Part shown: positions 1 to 11,395 of the stretch, piece by piece
How the letters are laid out: each line of letters begins with the position of its first letter
Position numbering within the stretch: the stretch's first letter is position 1
Assembly (NCBI RefSeq): GCF_023053635.1
Contig: NC_086183.1
Span: 31,973,501 to 32,037,500, forward strand
DNA: 64,000 nt
Direction of reading: 5' to 3'
Source: Elgaria multicarinata webbii
Lineage: Eukaryota; Chordata; Lepidosauria; Squamata; Anguidae
The notes under the pieces: generated by a model
What the model saw: only the letters and a program-made list of their open reading frames with translations
Database searches by the model: none
What the model was told of the DNA's origin: nothing
Translations under genes and position numbers: made by a program

Positions 1-600
1 ATTCACCGCTTCTTAGGACAATGGGGTGAGCTATGACAATGAAACTAGTAAATGCTTGCTGTGCAGCGAGTCTCTGCACACATTTTTAGGAGTAGTGGGC
101 ACTTCCTGAGGGGCATAGAAGAGACAGGTGCTTTGTGGATGTGTTGAGGACCATAAAAGTCAACAGACGCCAGTCCTGGAAAGAGACCTCGGCTCGTGTT
201 TAATCAGCAGAAGCTTCTAGTTACTGTCAGCTGCCTTTCCATCTCGCATGTCTGCCTGTCCAGACAACTCCCTTGAAGGGCAGGCGCCCGCTTTGCTTAC
301 GTCCTTTGCATGCCGTCAGTGGGGATGGAATTGAGGATGGTGAGGGGGTATTCGGCGATTTGGTGGGAATCCAAGTGGCTGGAACAAGGATTTAGCTTGG
401 CCTACTGCGCTTTGGAGACCCGTCAGTGCAGACTAGTCAGTGAATTGGCTGTTCATCTAAAATACCTTCTGTAAAATTGTTACAAGGGTGATTTCTCAGG
501 GTTTAGGTGAAGGTGACTGTGTTTTTGAAGTGTTTAGATGATAAAGATTTGTATATGATTGTGCTTTATGTTGTATGCTGCCTTGATGTTTCAGATAGAT
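1..600. other. no gene or clear repeat recognised
   Basis: No convincing ORF, splice-bounded exon or familiar repeat is visible. The sequence is of mixed composition and probably ordinary intergenic DNA. It ends at the A/T-rich tail of the LINE fragment that follows. Confidence 0.5.
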
Positions 601-604
601 GGGA

Positions 605-1222
605 TATTTATTTATTTATTTATTTTATTACATTTATATACCGCCCTACAGCCGAAGCTCTCTGGGCGGTTTACAACAATTAAAAATAGTAAACATTAAA
701 AGTATACAAAAATTAAAAAAACATAAAAACAGTTTAAAACAACACTATCCATTTAAAAACAACAATTCTGGGGTCCATTAAAAACAAACTTAACGTTGTT
801 AAATGCTGTTAAAATGCCTGGGAGAAGAGAAAAGTCTTGACCTGGCGCCGAAAAGATAACAATGTTGGCGCCAGGCGAGCCTCATCGGGGAGATCATTCC
901 ACAGTCAGGGGGCCACCACTGAGAAGGCCCTCTCCCTTGTTGTGATCCTCCGAGCTTCCCTCGGAGTAGGCACTCGGAGGAGGACCTTAGATGTTGAGCA
1001 CAGTGTCCGGGTAGGTTCATGTCAGGAGAGGCGTTCCATCAGGTATTGCGGTCCCAAGCCATGTAGGGCTTTATAGGTTAAAACCAACACCTTGAATTGG
1101 GCTCGGAAACATATAGGCAGCCAATGCAGGCAGGCCAGAATTGGTGTTATATGCTCAAACCTCCCTGTTCCAGCTATCAATCTGGCCGCCGCATTTTGCA
1201 CAAGCTACAGCTTCTGGACCGG
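605..1222 (-). mobile_element. L2-type LINE, 3' end, 5'-truncated
   Basis: Read on the minus strand, the block encodes broken pieces of the C-terminal end of an L2-clade reverse transcriptase: an HWLP-like segment, then the RAFSVVAPRLWN-type and KTFLFS-type tail motifs. Next comes a 3' region ending in the complement of ACCGCCC...GCTCTCTGGGCGG and an ATAAATA-rich tail at 605-632. The same 3' end recurs at 21.9, 51.3, 56.2 and 62.8 kb. Frames are interrupted, so it is an old dead copy. Confidence 0.75.
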
Positions 1223-1224
1223 AA

Positions 1225-2790
1225 TATTTATTCACACACACACACTTTCACCCATTTCATGGGGCTAGAGAAAGACTGAACAAATTTGCCACAATTATTG
1301 TCCTGTATTGGTCCTGACAGTCCTCAGTTCTTGTAACGACACAAGAATTATGTTCAAAATAAAACACAACTGCCAATTTTGTAAAACAGGTAAGTATCTT
1401 TATTGAGTCCTGTGGCCTTTATTCACGCAAGCAAAATTTAATTCATGGTTTGCAGTAACAGAAGTTTAAGGTGCATTCCATAGATCCTCTCTCTGCCATG
1501 CAAAAAATAATAATAAAAAAAATCTTTTCATCAAAGCTTGCTAGGCACAGTGTCTACCGAACACACATTTCCTGCATAACACACATTCATGTCTATAATG
1601 TTTATGAGCAGGAGACATCCTTGGTGGATTGCGTCCCTGTTTTTTGATTCACACCAGCAATATGGAAATAATTAACAGAACACTCTAAAAATTAGCGTGC
1701 ATATTTGAACTTTTCCATTAACAATAGTCAAGATGACGAGGAAGATAATATCATAAAACATGAATTGTATTCTCTCTGGAGCATATCGTGCCTCACTTCC
1801 CACGTCCAGCGCCCAGATCTTTCTTAAACAAAAAAGCACATTAAAATAGAAATCAGAAGCCTTGAATGATAGAAATTGTACTTTGTTCCCTTATGGTGTG
1901 ACTTGTGCAATTTAATGTTCGGGCTGCAAGTGAAGGGTTTGTTTTTTCTCTGAAGGAAGGAAAATTAAACACACACACACACACACATTGTAACAACTAC
2001 TAAATAACAACACTATAACAATCACTGCAAAAAGTTAGGAATAAATATACTAGAAATTGATTGCTGCTGAATCCACTTTCAAACACACTGATCCTAAACG
2101 CACAACACTTAAATCAATGGGACTTGATTCAGTGTGAAAACGTGTTCAAGACCGGAGGGTATCAGGCTGCAGTTCAAAGTGTGCTTACTCAGAATTAAGC
2201 AAAACCGTAATCAGTAGACACACTGAAGCCTGATTAACAAACCAATTAATCCAGTTCTGACTAATTTGAACATATCTGACACTCTTTTGGATTACTCCCA
2301 CTGAGCAAGTTCAGTAGAACTTGCGTTCACTAGATTTTTAGGCTCTCTGAGTGAAATGGATTTGGCAGTTCTTGAACAAATGAAACACTTCCCATAATTA
2401 ACTTTGCATCATTCTTTTACAGAACACATTGTCATTCGGTTAATTCGCTTTTCTTTTTTTAAGTTAGACAGATTGATGGAGGGCAAGTCTGTGAATGACC
2501 GTTAGCCATGATATTTAGAGTTTACGCGTCCCATGCGCAGAAACAGTATACCTCTGATTACAAGGTGCAGCAGGCAACAATAGAGGATGACTGACTTTGA
2601 CATATCCTGGAATTGTATGCTTTCTTGGGGAAACTGAGGCTGGCCAATGCTGAAGAAAAAATGCTAGACTAGATAGACCTTCGGTCTGAATCAGGGAAGC
2701 ATTTTTTTATATTCTGTGCTGATCTAGCCAATCCAGAAATATGGGGTGCTTCATTCTCAGACGAGCCCTGGGGATTGTGTGGATCAACAT
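1225..2790. other. intergenic stretch without a recognised gene
   Basis: No coding ORF is supported. There is a short (AC)n tract at about 1968-1988. The rest is AT-rich sequence of no family I recognise. Confidence 0.5.
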
Positions 2791-2859
2791 AAGGTGGCTC
2801 CCTGCAGGGTCTAGCAGAGGTGCTCTGGGGGGAAACATACTTGCCTTTGCCTATTCTTT

Positions 2860-2932
2860 CTATTGTGAGCTCGAGGGGTTGGACTGGATGACCCCTAGGA
2901 ACACTTCCAAACTGGTGAGTCTATGATTTCAA
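2860..2932 (+). mobile_element. CR1 LINE 3' end fragment
   Basis: The phrase GGGGTTGGACTGGATGACC, followed by CCTAGGAAC and a TCTATGATTTC end, is the typical CR1 3' terminus. Only the last tens of bases are recognisable, and the upstream part from about 2795 may belong to it. Confidence 0.6.
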
Positions 2933-2964
2933 GATTGAGATTTTGGGATTACCTTAATAGCCCT

Positions 2965-3363
2965 GGCTTGGCACATGCTTCTCGCCTGCCCAAGGACCTC
3001 CACTTCCCTTACTCGGCTTCGTCCTTTTTCCTCTGCTGCCCCTCATGCCTGGAACGCTCTTCCAGAACACTTGAGAACTACCAACTCAATCACAGCTTTT
3101 AAAACTCAGCTAAAAACTTTTCTTTTCCCTATAGCTTTTAAACTTTGAGTTTGTTCTGACTCTATACTGTTAGCTTCACCCTACCCGGTGCCTGTTTACA
3201 CTTCCCTGTGCCTGTTTGCATTCTCTTTCCCTCCTTATTGTTTACTACAACTTTATTAGATTGTAAGCCTATGCGGCAGGGTCTTGCTATTTACTGTGTG
3301 GTCTGTGCAGCACCATGTACATCGATGGTGCTATATAAATAAATAATAATAATAATAATAATT
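2965..3363 (+). mobile_element. L2-type LINE 3' end with (AAT)n tail
   Basis: This copy resembles the minus-strand copy at 20356-20831 and the plus-strand copy at 35750-35970. It carries remnants of the C-terminal LINE coding sequence, a common 3' region containing TAAGCCTATGCGGCAGGGTC and GGTGCTATATAAATAA, and an AAT-repeat tail at 3345-3363. Several frame breaks show it is inactive. Confidence 0.75.
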
Positions 3364-4839
3364 GTTTGTTAGGCAAACTAGAGGTGAGATCTTGCCATGG
3401 GAAAACATAGTTAACCGTTTGCTTCTCGATACAGGATCATTTTGCAAATCTTTTAAACTGATAAGGAAGCAAAAGACAACTGCAGTTTGAGGCAGACTGA
3501 GAGCAGACACAGAAAGCTGAGTTCGGGGCTCTGGAAGCATCTTGCGGTGCTGTCTGGTAGAGCATTTATGCTATGCCTCTGTTTATGCTCAGCCTGCAAA
3601 TTTCTAAATAAACCAATTATTACAAAACACAAATAAGCCTCCAGTGCACCCTTGCAAGCCCAGCAGCACCCCTGGAAATTCTTGCCACTCTCAGAAGTGG
3701 GATATGCGTGACATCGTATTGCAGGGTCATGCACTATAGCACCAGATGAGAAGGGTTGGAATTAAGCGTAATGTGACTGCATTTGGTCACATTCCTCCTT
3801 TTGTCTCTCTCTCTCTGGCTTCAATTTCCTCCTTCTGTTATCTCCCTGCACGGCTTAAATTTATATTGCAAGATGCCAGCAGACAGCGATCTGGCTTTTT
3901 TGCTTATGAAATATGGGGAAAGGCCATGTAGACTGATGCAGCTAAATAAATGAACAGTCATAACAACAACAGCAGCAATCCCTGGAACCTACCATCTAAA
4001 CAGGCCTTAGATCCGTTGTGTTTGGCTCGTCAACCTTAAACTCATTTAGTTGAGCGTAAATCTTACTGATGTTGATAGCCCTGGTTTCTAAGTGTGGTCA
4101 GGATCACAACTCAAATAATGTGAATCTACTTGCGAGGAGAAGCTTAGAGGATGAACCACAGCCCAGCTAAATTAAGTCTTTAATGAGTGGGGTTCAGGCA
4201 TTTCATACCTTTTAAGATTTTTTTTTTTTGCACATACATCCAAAATGAGAGAACAGTCAGGATATTCATTAGAAACCACTGAGTATTTTTGCAATGAAGC
4301 AGGAGGGCTGTGATTATTGATTTGTGCCTATTCAGAAGTTGGTCCTTTGAATCAGAATGTTAATCAAGAGGCTAGAAAGGCAGAGCTGGAGCCCAGACAG
4401 TGCAGGTAAAAAATGTGCACAAATTATAGAAATGACTTTGACTGGCACCCACAAGGGAAATTCTATCTCACCTTAGTTTTGGAGCGCCAGTCTCGGTTCG
4501 AAATGCAATAGCAAAATGGTGCTTGGACTTACAACAGAAAGTTTCCGACGGTTTCTCCCAGTTCAGAATATTAGAGGAAGTTATTCATATTGGTACACAC
4601 ATGGTGGATACCTTTGCATCTTTCATCAGAGAAGACAGTGAAGGAGAAGCATACATGGATTAAGATAGAGTAGCCATCCAAATTTCTCCTGAGTTTCCAC
4701 GGAAAATGGATGGAAACCAATGAAGCATAGAGCACAATGCACCCAAATGTTCCGGTCTTTGATGCACAGGGTCTCTTTGGGTTTCAATATTAGCAGGCAA
4801 GATGTAATTTTAGCAACGAGACTGTGGAAAGGGATATAT
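3364..4839. other. 3' flank of the forkhead gene
   Basis: No other gene is seen. The part nearest 4839 is presumably the 3' untranslated region of the minus-strand FOXG-like gene. A minus-strand ATTAAA (plus-strand TTTAAT at 4179-4184) about 655 bases past the stop is a possible polyadenylation signal, which is weak evidence on its own. Short simple tracts are present, but no clear interspersed element past 3363. Confidence 0.4.
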
Positions 4840-5919
4840 TCAAGGCAGACTTGGATTAAATGGAGCTCTCTGGTTATGGAAAGTGAAGTAGTTTGGGAAC
4901 TCTGGAGAAAACCGTCCAGGGAAAGTCGGAGGAACTTCACCGAGGAGATCTCCAGTGCATTTGGATGGGAGGCTAGCTGGAGGGCTAATTGGCAAGGTGT
5001 GGTGGTGTCTCTGAGAGAAGATGTAGCTGGCCTGGCCTGCTAAGACGTTGACGGAGCAGGAGTCCAGGCGGTCAGGTATGGAGACGCTGCAGGGTAAGGC
5101 TGAAGTCAACATCGTTGTGGCAATGTGTTGACGGTGGCCATAAGGACCGTTTCCTTCAATATGTCCTTGCATCCCTGGAGACGCAATAGCCTGATGGGAG
5201 AAAACAGAAGAGAAGGAGCTCGGGTGATGGCCCAGGTAAGCTGAGGAGGCCCCGTAGAGAGGGGGCAGAGGCCAGAAGAGAGATCCAGTGAGGGTCACCC
5301 CAGCCGAAGCTAGCCTAGCTCCTCTCCTGAAGGCCAGCTTGGCCCGGGAAGCAGGCGACCTCCTCCGAAGCTTGCCGGTGGCACCTCCAATGAAAACATC
5401 CTCACTGGACGGGTCCAACATCCAGTAGTTGCCCTTGCCAGGGTCGTCGTAGTGCCGGGGCACCTTGACGAAGCATTTGTTCAGGCTGAGGTTGTGGCGG
5501 ATGGAATTCTGCCACCCTTGCTTGTTCTCCTTGTAGTAAGGGAAGTTTGCCATGATGAATTCATAGATGCCGTTGAGCGTGAGACGCTTCTCTGGGCTCT
5601 GACGGATGGCCATCATAATCAGGGCATTGTAACTGAAAGGCGGCTTCTCGTGTTTCCCTCGCCTTTCCACGGAAAGATTGTCTTTCCCCAACCTCTGCCG
5701 TTCTTCACCGGCTGCCATTCCGTTCCCTTCTCCCCCCAGCGGCGATGACAGCGATCCCGCGGGACCTTCGCTTGAGGCCACATCTTGAAGGAGGTTGGTG
5801 ATGCTGAAGGGAGATTTCAAGACCCAGCTGTTTGCATTTAACCCTTCCATTGCTGACAAGGGAGGGTGGAGGTAGATGGGACTTCTTGGGTCCACACAAC
5901 AGTCAACAGCCCCGGCCAA
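4840..5919 (-). CDS. FOXG-class forkhead transcription factor, FOXG1 paralogue (single exon)
   Basis: An intact 359-codon single-exon ORF encodes a nuclear winged-helix DNA-binding protein. The forkhead domain (residues 92-187, 5646-5359) runs from [20 protein letters not shown] through recognition helix [15 protein letters not shown] (136-150) to TGKLRRRS, an arrangement specific to the FoxG class. An N-terminal SPFSITNLL (36-44) matches the SSFSINSL start of FOXG1. SLFWPLPP (213-220) sits where FOXG1 has its SLYWPMSPF Groucho-contact region. [14 protein letters not shown] (288-301) and NYFTFHNQ (343-350) match FOXG1 C-terminal motifs. It differs from FOXG1 at usually fixed sites ([19 protein letters not shown]), lacks the His/Pro/Gln-rich N-terminus and is shorter than FOXG1, which has nearly 490 residues. 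FOXG1 represses transcription in the forebrain and inner ear; a similar role here is inference. Met24 (5848-5850) is an alternative start. Confidence 0.93.
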   Translation of the reverse strand: MAGAVDCCVDPRSPIYLHPPLSAMEGLNANSWVLKSPFSITNLLQDVASSEGPAGSLSSPLGGEGNGMAAGEERQRLGKDNLSVERRGKHEKPPFSYNALIMMAIRQSPEKRLTLNGIYEFIMANFPYYKENKQGWQNSIRHNLSLNKCFVKVPRHYDDPGKGNYWMLDPSSEDVFIGGATGKLRRRSPASRAKLAFRRGARLASAGVTLTGSLFWPLPPLYGASSAYLGHHPSSFSSVFSHQAIASPGMQGHIEGNGPYGHRQHIATTMLTSALPCSVSIPDRLDSCSVNVLAGQASYIFSQRHHHTLPISPPASLPSKCTGDLLGEVPPTFPGRFSPEFPNYFTFHNQRAPFNPSLP

Positions 5920-6018
5920 CCTGTCCGGCAGATCAACTGGATATTTTGCTTAACGCTGGGTCAGTGTAGCCACTCCCATGTCAGCCACTGCCATCACCAA
6001 AGTTCCCTCCCTTTTTAG

Positions 6019-6055
6019 CCAATCAGATGGCTAGCCGTCTTGCTCTTTAGCCAAT
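6019..6055 (-). promoter_or_regulatory. two CCAAT boxes upstream of the FOXG-like gene
   Basis: CCAAT occurs at 6019-6023 and 6051-6055, inverted relative to the gene, 100-136 bases upstream of the first ATG and in a repeat-free stretch. A TATA-like CAAAATATCC (minus strand, about 5939-5948) lies only about 20 bases from that ATG. Paired, inverted CCAAT boxes near a start are typical NF-Y promoter sites. The promoter role is inferred from position. Confidence 0.4.
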
Positions 6056-6059
6056 CCCA

Positions 6060-7056
6060 TCTGGACATTGTTGTTATCCACACCTTCTCCTTTCCCATTT
6101 ACTGGTGAGCAGCGTTGAGATGGAGTACATTTCTCTAGCTTTGATGACCAAGGTAGTCATTGCACACTGGTGAGATTGGTACTTATTTACATCAGGGAGA
6201 AAATTTAAGCCCACAGCCTAAATTATGGCATGATACAAATTAGCATTTCATAGTCTTTTTGTGGAATCCCCACATTATGTTGCAATTCATTTCCACCTCT
6301 AATACTCTATTGATTTGCTGTAGTGATGATGAGTTTCTCATTTCCCCCCCTGCAAAAAAAGTGTATATATGCTGTCTTGCCCAGATTTTTAGAAAATACA
6401 TACCTTTTAAATCTCACCCTTTCTTCAAAGGAGTAGATTAGTCTGAGAATCTCTCCAATCTGTGTTTCTTAGCTTAAAGGATAATTAATAGAGGGAGCAA
6501 CTGATTGTTGATTGGTATGCATTCCTGTTAATTGCTTCTTGATTGATCAATCATACAATGGCAACTATCAAAATGACCGTCTGCATTCTTCCATCAGTAC
6601 TGAGTAAGCCTGTTGTACTAATTTCACCGCAGTTCCTTTGATTTGATACAAAATGCATCACTAGGTGTATACCCAGCAACGGAACACCAGTATTTTGTAA
6701 GACATGTAAGGGGGGTGGGGGGAAATAACATTTTTTAAATGTTTTAAAATATCTTCTACACAAACAAGACAGAGTCTTATGGTCTCTGCTTTCCAAACCA
6801 CCAGGGACAGATTGAATCCATTTTGCAAAATAATATTCCCCTTGCCTTAAAACAACATGAATAATTAATTGGATGAAATCCAACCGATTCTCCTTTCCCA
6901 AGAAATATCAAATGTGTGTATTTTAAAACGTCCCTTGGAAAATATAGTAACATTGTTTTTGTGTGTGTTTATTTTTACATGTTTATCCTGCTTTCGCCCC
7001 ATCCCCTTTCTGCCCCACCAAGTTGGGACGTGAAACATGCACGAGTGAAATGACTT
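6060..7056. other. 5' flank of the FOXG-like gene, no gene
   Basis: AT-rich, repeat-poor sequence with several homeodomain-type TAAT/ATTA cores, for example around 6480-6550. No ORF here looks real. It is plausible regulatory DNA for the forkhead gene, but nothing proves it. Confidence 0.35.
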
Positions 7057-7379
7057 TAGGGTGACCCTATGAAAAGGAGGACAGGGCTCCTGTATCTTTA
7101 ACAGTTGCATAGAAAAGGGAATTTTAGCAAGTGTCATTTGTATATATATGGGGAACCTGGTGAAATTTCCTTTTCATCACAACAGTTAAAGCTGCAGGTG
7201 CCCAGCCCTCTTTTAAATCTGGTCACTCTAGTATAGCTCCTGCAGCTTTAACTGTTGTGATGAAGAGGGCATTTCACCAGGTTCTCCAGATATACAAATG
7301 ACACCTGCTGAAATTGCCTTTTTCTATGCAACTGTTAAAGATACAGGAGCCCTGCCCTCCTTTTCATAGGGTCACCCTA
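7057..7379. mobile_element. hAT-type MITE, copy 1
   Basis: A 323-bp palindromic element with inverted ends TAGGGTGACCCTATGAAAAG and its complement. The two halves are near mirror images (TTTAACAGTTGCATAG versus CTATGCAACTGTTAAA) around a short centre. There is no coding capacity. Copies at 45187 and 55008 share the ends and show 8-bp duplications. For this copy the flanks do not match, so its duplication has decayed or been lost. Confidence 0.8.
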
Positions 7380-8064
7380 AAATAATGCATACATACAGCA
7401 CATTAAAAAATTTAAAGCCATTTCAAAATATAGCTTTATTAAAAATCACTAAAAACACAGGAGCCTCTTTTAGCAAGATTGAATCAAGATTAACTATTCA
7501 ACAAAATCCGGTGACCTGATTCTTTGATGAGTGTTCGAAACTGTTCACAGATATACCATATTTACAACAACCCTTGAAAGTAGGACAGTAGGACCCTGAC
7601 AGGCCAAGGTTGAGAAGGAGGGGCTTCTTTAAGGCAGCCGGGAGTGCTTATGTTCTACAACAGGCATTTAGGGTGGAATAACCAAACTTCATTTCCTTGC
7701 ATTTGACAGCACCACATGTCACTGTTGTGCTGTGTTTTCCCAGGCTGCAGATAATCTGACTTTTGGTTTTAAAGAGCTGGACAACAGTGCAGTCTTCTCT
7801 TCTTTCTTTCCAAGACAAGGCTCAATTTCAATCTGTGCAGTGAATTATTGCTCGACAGAACCCCATTATGTTTTTTTTAATAACTGCTAATACATTTATT
7901 ACTGCATACACTTTCATTGACTAGAGAGAAACTAATAGCATTAATATCAAACATTATTAAACACACACACACCAGCTGCCTTTCCAACCATTGCCATTTT
8001 AGGATTTATTTGTTTTTCAGCTAAACGTTTCCATTCCAAAACACTCGTGATATAAAGACACAGC
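7380..8064. other. intergenic, no gene
   Basis: AT-rich unique-looking sequence with only short simple tracts, such as (AC)n near 7963. No feature is supported. Confidence 0.4.
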
Positions 8065-8325
8065 TAATTTGTATTACAGTGCTTATTTGTTAAAGCACTG
8101 CCGTCCAATTGCTGTCATGACCTGTAGAAAATGCTCAAACATAAAAACGTCCTTGTTGTTTATTCATTCAGTCGCTTCCGACTCTTCGTGAATCACGAAG
8201 AGTCGGAAGCGACTGAACGAATAAACAACAACAACAAGGACGTTTTTATGTTTGAGCATTTTCTACAGGTCATGACAGCAATCGGACGACAGTGCTTTAA
8301 CAAATAAGCACTGTAATACAAATTA
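8065..8325. repeat. long near-perfect palindrome containing a BovB-like 3' tail on both arms
   Basis: Left arm 8065-8191 and right arm 8193-8325 are reverse complements. I see about three mismatches, one 6-base difference in a GTT tract and a one-base spacer. The inner part of each arm is a BovB/Sauria-type 3' tail (GAGTCGGAAGCGACTGAACG then AATAAACAAC). The outer roughly 90 bases of each arm are otherwise unique. The structure would form a very long hairpin. It may come from an inverted duplication during LINE insertion, or be an assembly artefact. Confidence 0.9.
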
Positions 8326-11300
8326 AATAATTGGGCAAAATGCTTTTAATACATTGCTGCTCTGGTGAATTGTACTTTCACTGTCACGTTCTGTAACATG
8401 GATGGAATATAGAGGGATGTACACAAAGACCGACGCTTAATAGGGCTTTTGTAATTGTGCTTGTCACTTACAACGGAAGAACAATGCTAGGAGCCAGCCA
8501 TCCTTGAACTCATGGCAGATGCAAAATGCAAACTTCCTGATGTGTAGTGGCTTACATCTGCCGTTTTCAATCTGGTGCCTTCCAGATTAGTTGGACTACA
8601 ATTCCCAGCATCCACCAGCCAGCCATGCTTATACCATCTCATCTTTTCAGTATGTGTGTTTTGAGCTACTTGTGTAAGATTTTGAGTTTTCTCCATCACA
8701 TCAGACTTAAAACAAAAACAGAAAAACAAAAAAACCCTGTGCAGTGGTTTGTAATTAATGCTGATTTTAAATTATTTTCCTGGAGCAAATTTTAATTGAT
8801 GTCCACTTAGACCAGACACTTTTGAACTAGAGTATTTCTGTGACAAGTATGAAAAACCCCCAGCTATTTAATTGCAATCTGCTTTTATATTTGCTAATCT
8901 TGGATTTCCGTGTGTGTGTGTTTACTTATTTCTACAATATATTTGAGATAACACAAATATTTTACGTATGTTTTAAAACTAGTTATGATTTCTTTGACAA
9001 TACAAAATAATGTGTATCAAAATTTTCGCTGCATAGATAGTGAACCAACCCAGTTAATTAAACCCTATCTAAAAAAAGATTTATTTTTTAATAAAATAAA
9101 ATCTAGCTTTTAAATTCTAATTTGATAATTCCCTCCATTTCCAAATTAATGCATGTAGTTGTTTTCAAAGAGATGTAGAACCTCTAAGAAATCTTTATAA
9201 TTTCTCCCAAAATTAATGAATCATATATCCCTTTTGGGTCTGCCTTCTCTCATAATATAATGCTAATATTACGTCTCCATTCCTTTAATGGTTTTAACAA
9301 CATCTTAGATCTTCAGTAACCATCCTTGAATAGTAGGTAACTTGCATCAACTCTAGAATCTTGTCGGGGGGCATTTTTACCGTAACGAATTACTTACATG
9401 GTCAATTTCTTAAGGACTATCTCTTAGAAACAATTAAATGAAACTGCTGAATGGGTATCTTCCAGATATTTCTTCAGTTAAAAAGATCCTGAAAATTCCT
9501 TAATTTGGGAACATGATGTGCAGGTTTGGGGGAATAACTGAGTGGGGAAAAGGAAAATTAAAAAGAAAGGCTCCCCCCAATTTTTCCAAAAAACCCTGAG
9601 GAAAAAGAGGAGGTGGAAAAAAGCACCCCTTGTTCCCTCCCCCATTTTTTACCTCTCATTTTTATGTCCCCCCCCCCATGCCTTCAGATCTCTAGACAAG
9701 ACTAGCATCAAATTAACTAGCCCACTAGTTCCATTTGGCTAAAGGGGTCTTAGGGATTCTGTTTACAAACAGCAGTCTCTCTAGCCAGATGGATAGGCTT
9801 TTTGAGAAACTGAGATGAGTTTTAAAAGTAGCTTATAATAGCGGGTTTGCAAAAGTAGCGGGTTTGCTCTAAAAAAGACAGAAAGTAAAGTCATTGGGCT
9901 TGATTATAATGGTTCAGATCCTGGCTATAGGATGTAATCAACTGCCACTTGCAGAAAAGGGGGGAAATCTGCCATTAATTTAGACTGGATTTGATTGTAA
10001 CCTTGGGGCAAGTTCTCCAGTGTAAGCTCCATTGGCATGAATGGAGCTGTAAAGGAGCACAAAGGTGTCTCCCCGTTCCCTTTATTTCAATGGACTGTGC
10101 ACAGGAAAACTTGCTACTACCAGATTGCGCCCCAAAGGTCGTTCCTAATTTTTCATGTATTAATTTTAGATGGAATTTAATCGTGGAATTGCTTAGTAAT
10201 CCTAGTTTGGAACTTCTTTACGTGTCTCACTATGTACCTTTTTTCCCTGCGAGTTTTAATTTATACTTAAAAAAGAAAGAAAGATAAATGTTCTCTAAGA
10301 GAGCTGAGAGGGGGGAAAAACACAATTGTGTTAACACTACAACCTGCAAGTAAGAATTAGACATTTCAAATAGTCCCCTCCCAAGTTATTATTAAAAGGT
10401 CTAATCAGAAAATAAAACAGCAGGAAATAACCTTTCTATTGAGAATAACATCGTTTTAAATTTTATTTTTTAATGAAAAGTCAGTTTGAATAATTTGGAG
10501 ATGACAAAAAAAAAAGAAATAATTCAAATTAAAGGATGATTTATAGCGGAAATTTTTGTTCTCTGTAAAATGGACTGTTTTGAAAGAAAAGAAAAAGGGG
10601 ATTGTAGGTGCCTGGAAAATGTCTTTATAAAAGTTAAAAGGGAAACCAACCAACCATTTCTTTTTTCTAAAATTAAAAATAGCAAAGGGTTATGGAGGGA
10701 GAAAGAAAGAAAGAAATTGAATTAATTTTGTGGATCTGAACAAATATACTATGAAGCCGACTTTAACATCATAAGATTTACAAAATCAAAATTTTACTTG
10801 CATTGTAGAACACAGTTTGAAAGATTCAGAGAACCATTAATTATTTGTCCATGTAAACGAAATTCTCAGTTTCTTTTATTGTGTGTTTCACAAGTTGGGT
10901 CTTTATGAAGATCTCCAGTGACATTTGACAGCTCGGTAACCTAAGAATGGAAAAATAAGAACTGAGAAAGAAACAAAAATTGACTTTAGATCAAGTTGCC
11001 TTTTTCAAGACAAGGGATCTGTTCTATTATTATCTACCTTTTCACATCCCACACAAACACTTAAAAATATTGTTCATGGCGTTGTTGGTTTTGATCTGGG
11101 GTAGAAAAAAACAACTTGGTTTTGAAAGGAGAATTTAATAAGTAATAGCCCTCATTTTGGGACTAAATATGCTTCACGTTTCTCTTCCCGTTAGGTTTGT
11201 ATTTCCACGTGTGTCATCTTCCGTTGCAACCTCACTATACAGAAGAGCCATCGGCACCTTGATGGCTTTATAGCAAATAAGGCAGAATATTGATGTTAAT

Positions 11301-11340
11301 AATGAAATAAATATAATAAAGAGGTACACAGATGATCCTC
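8326..11340. other. AT-rich, repeat-poor intergenic block
   Basis: No gene is supported. A diverged fragment of the TTGGACTACAATTCCCAGCA foldback repeat sits at about 8565-8632. The remainder is AT-rich with few repeats and no credible coding frame. Some of it may be conserved non-coding sequence of the forkhead locus, but I cannot test conservation. Confidence 0.4.

Positions 11341-11345
<5 letters not shown>

Positions 11346-11393
<48 letters not shown>
11346..11393. repeat. (AT)n microsatellite
   Basis: Uninterrupted AT dinucleotide run of about 48 bases. The ORFs crossing it are simple-repeat artefacts. Confidence 0.95.
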
Positions 11394-11395
<2 letters not shown>

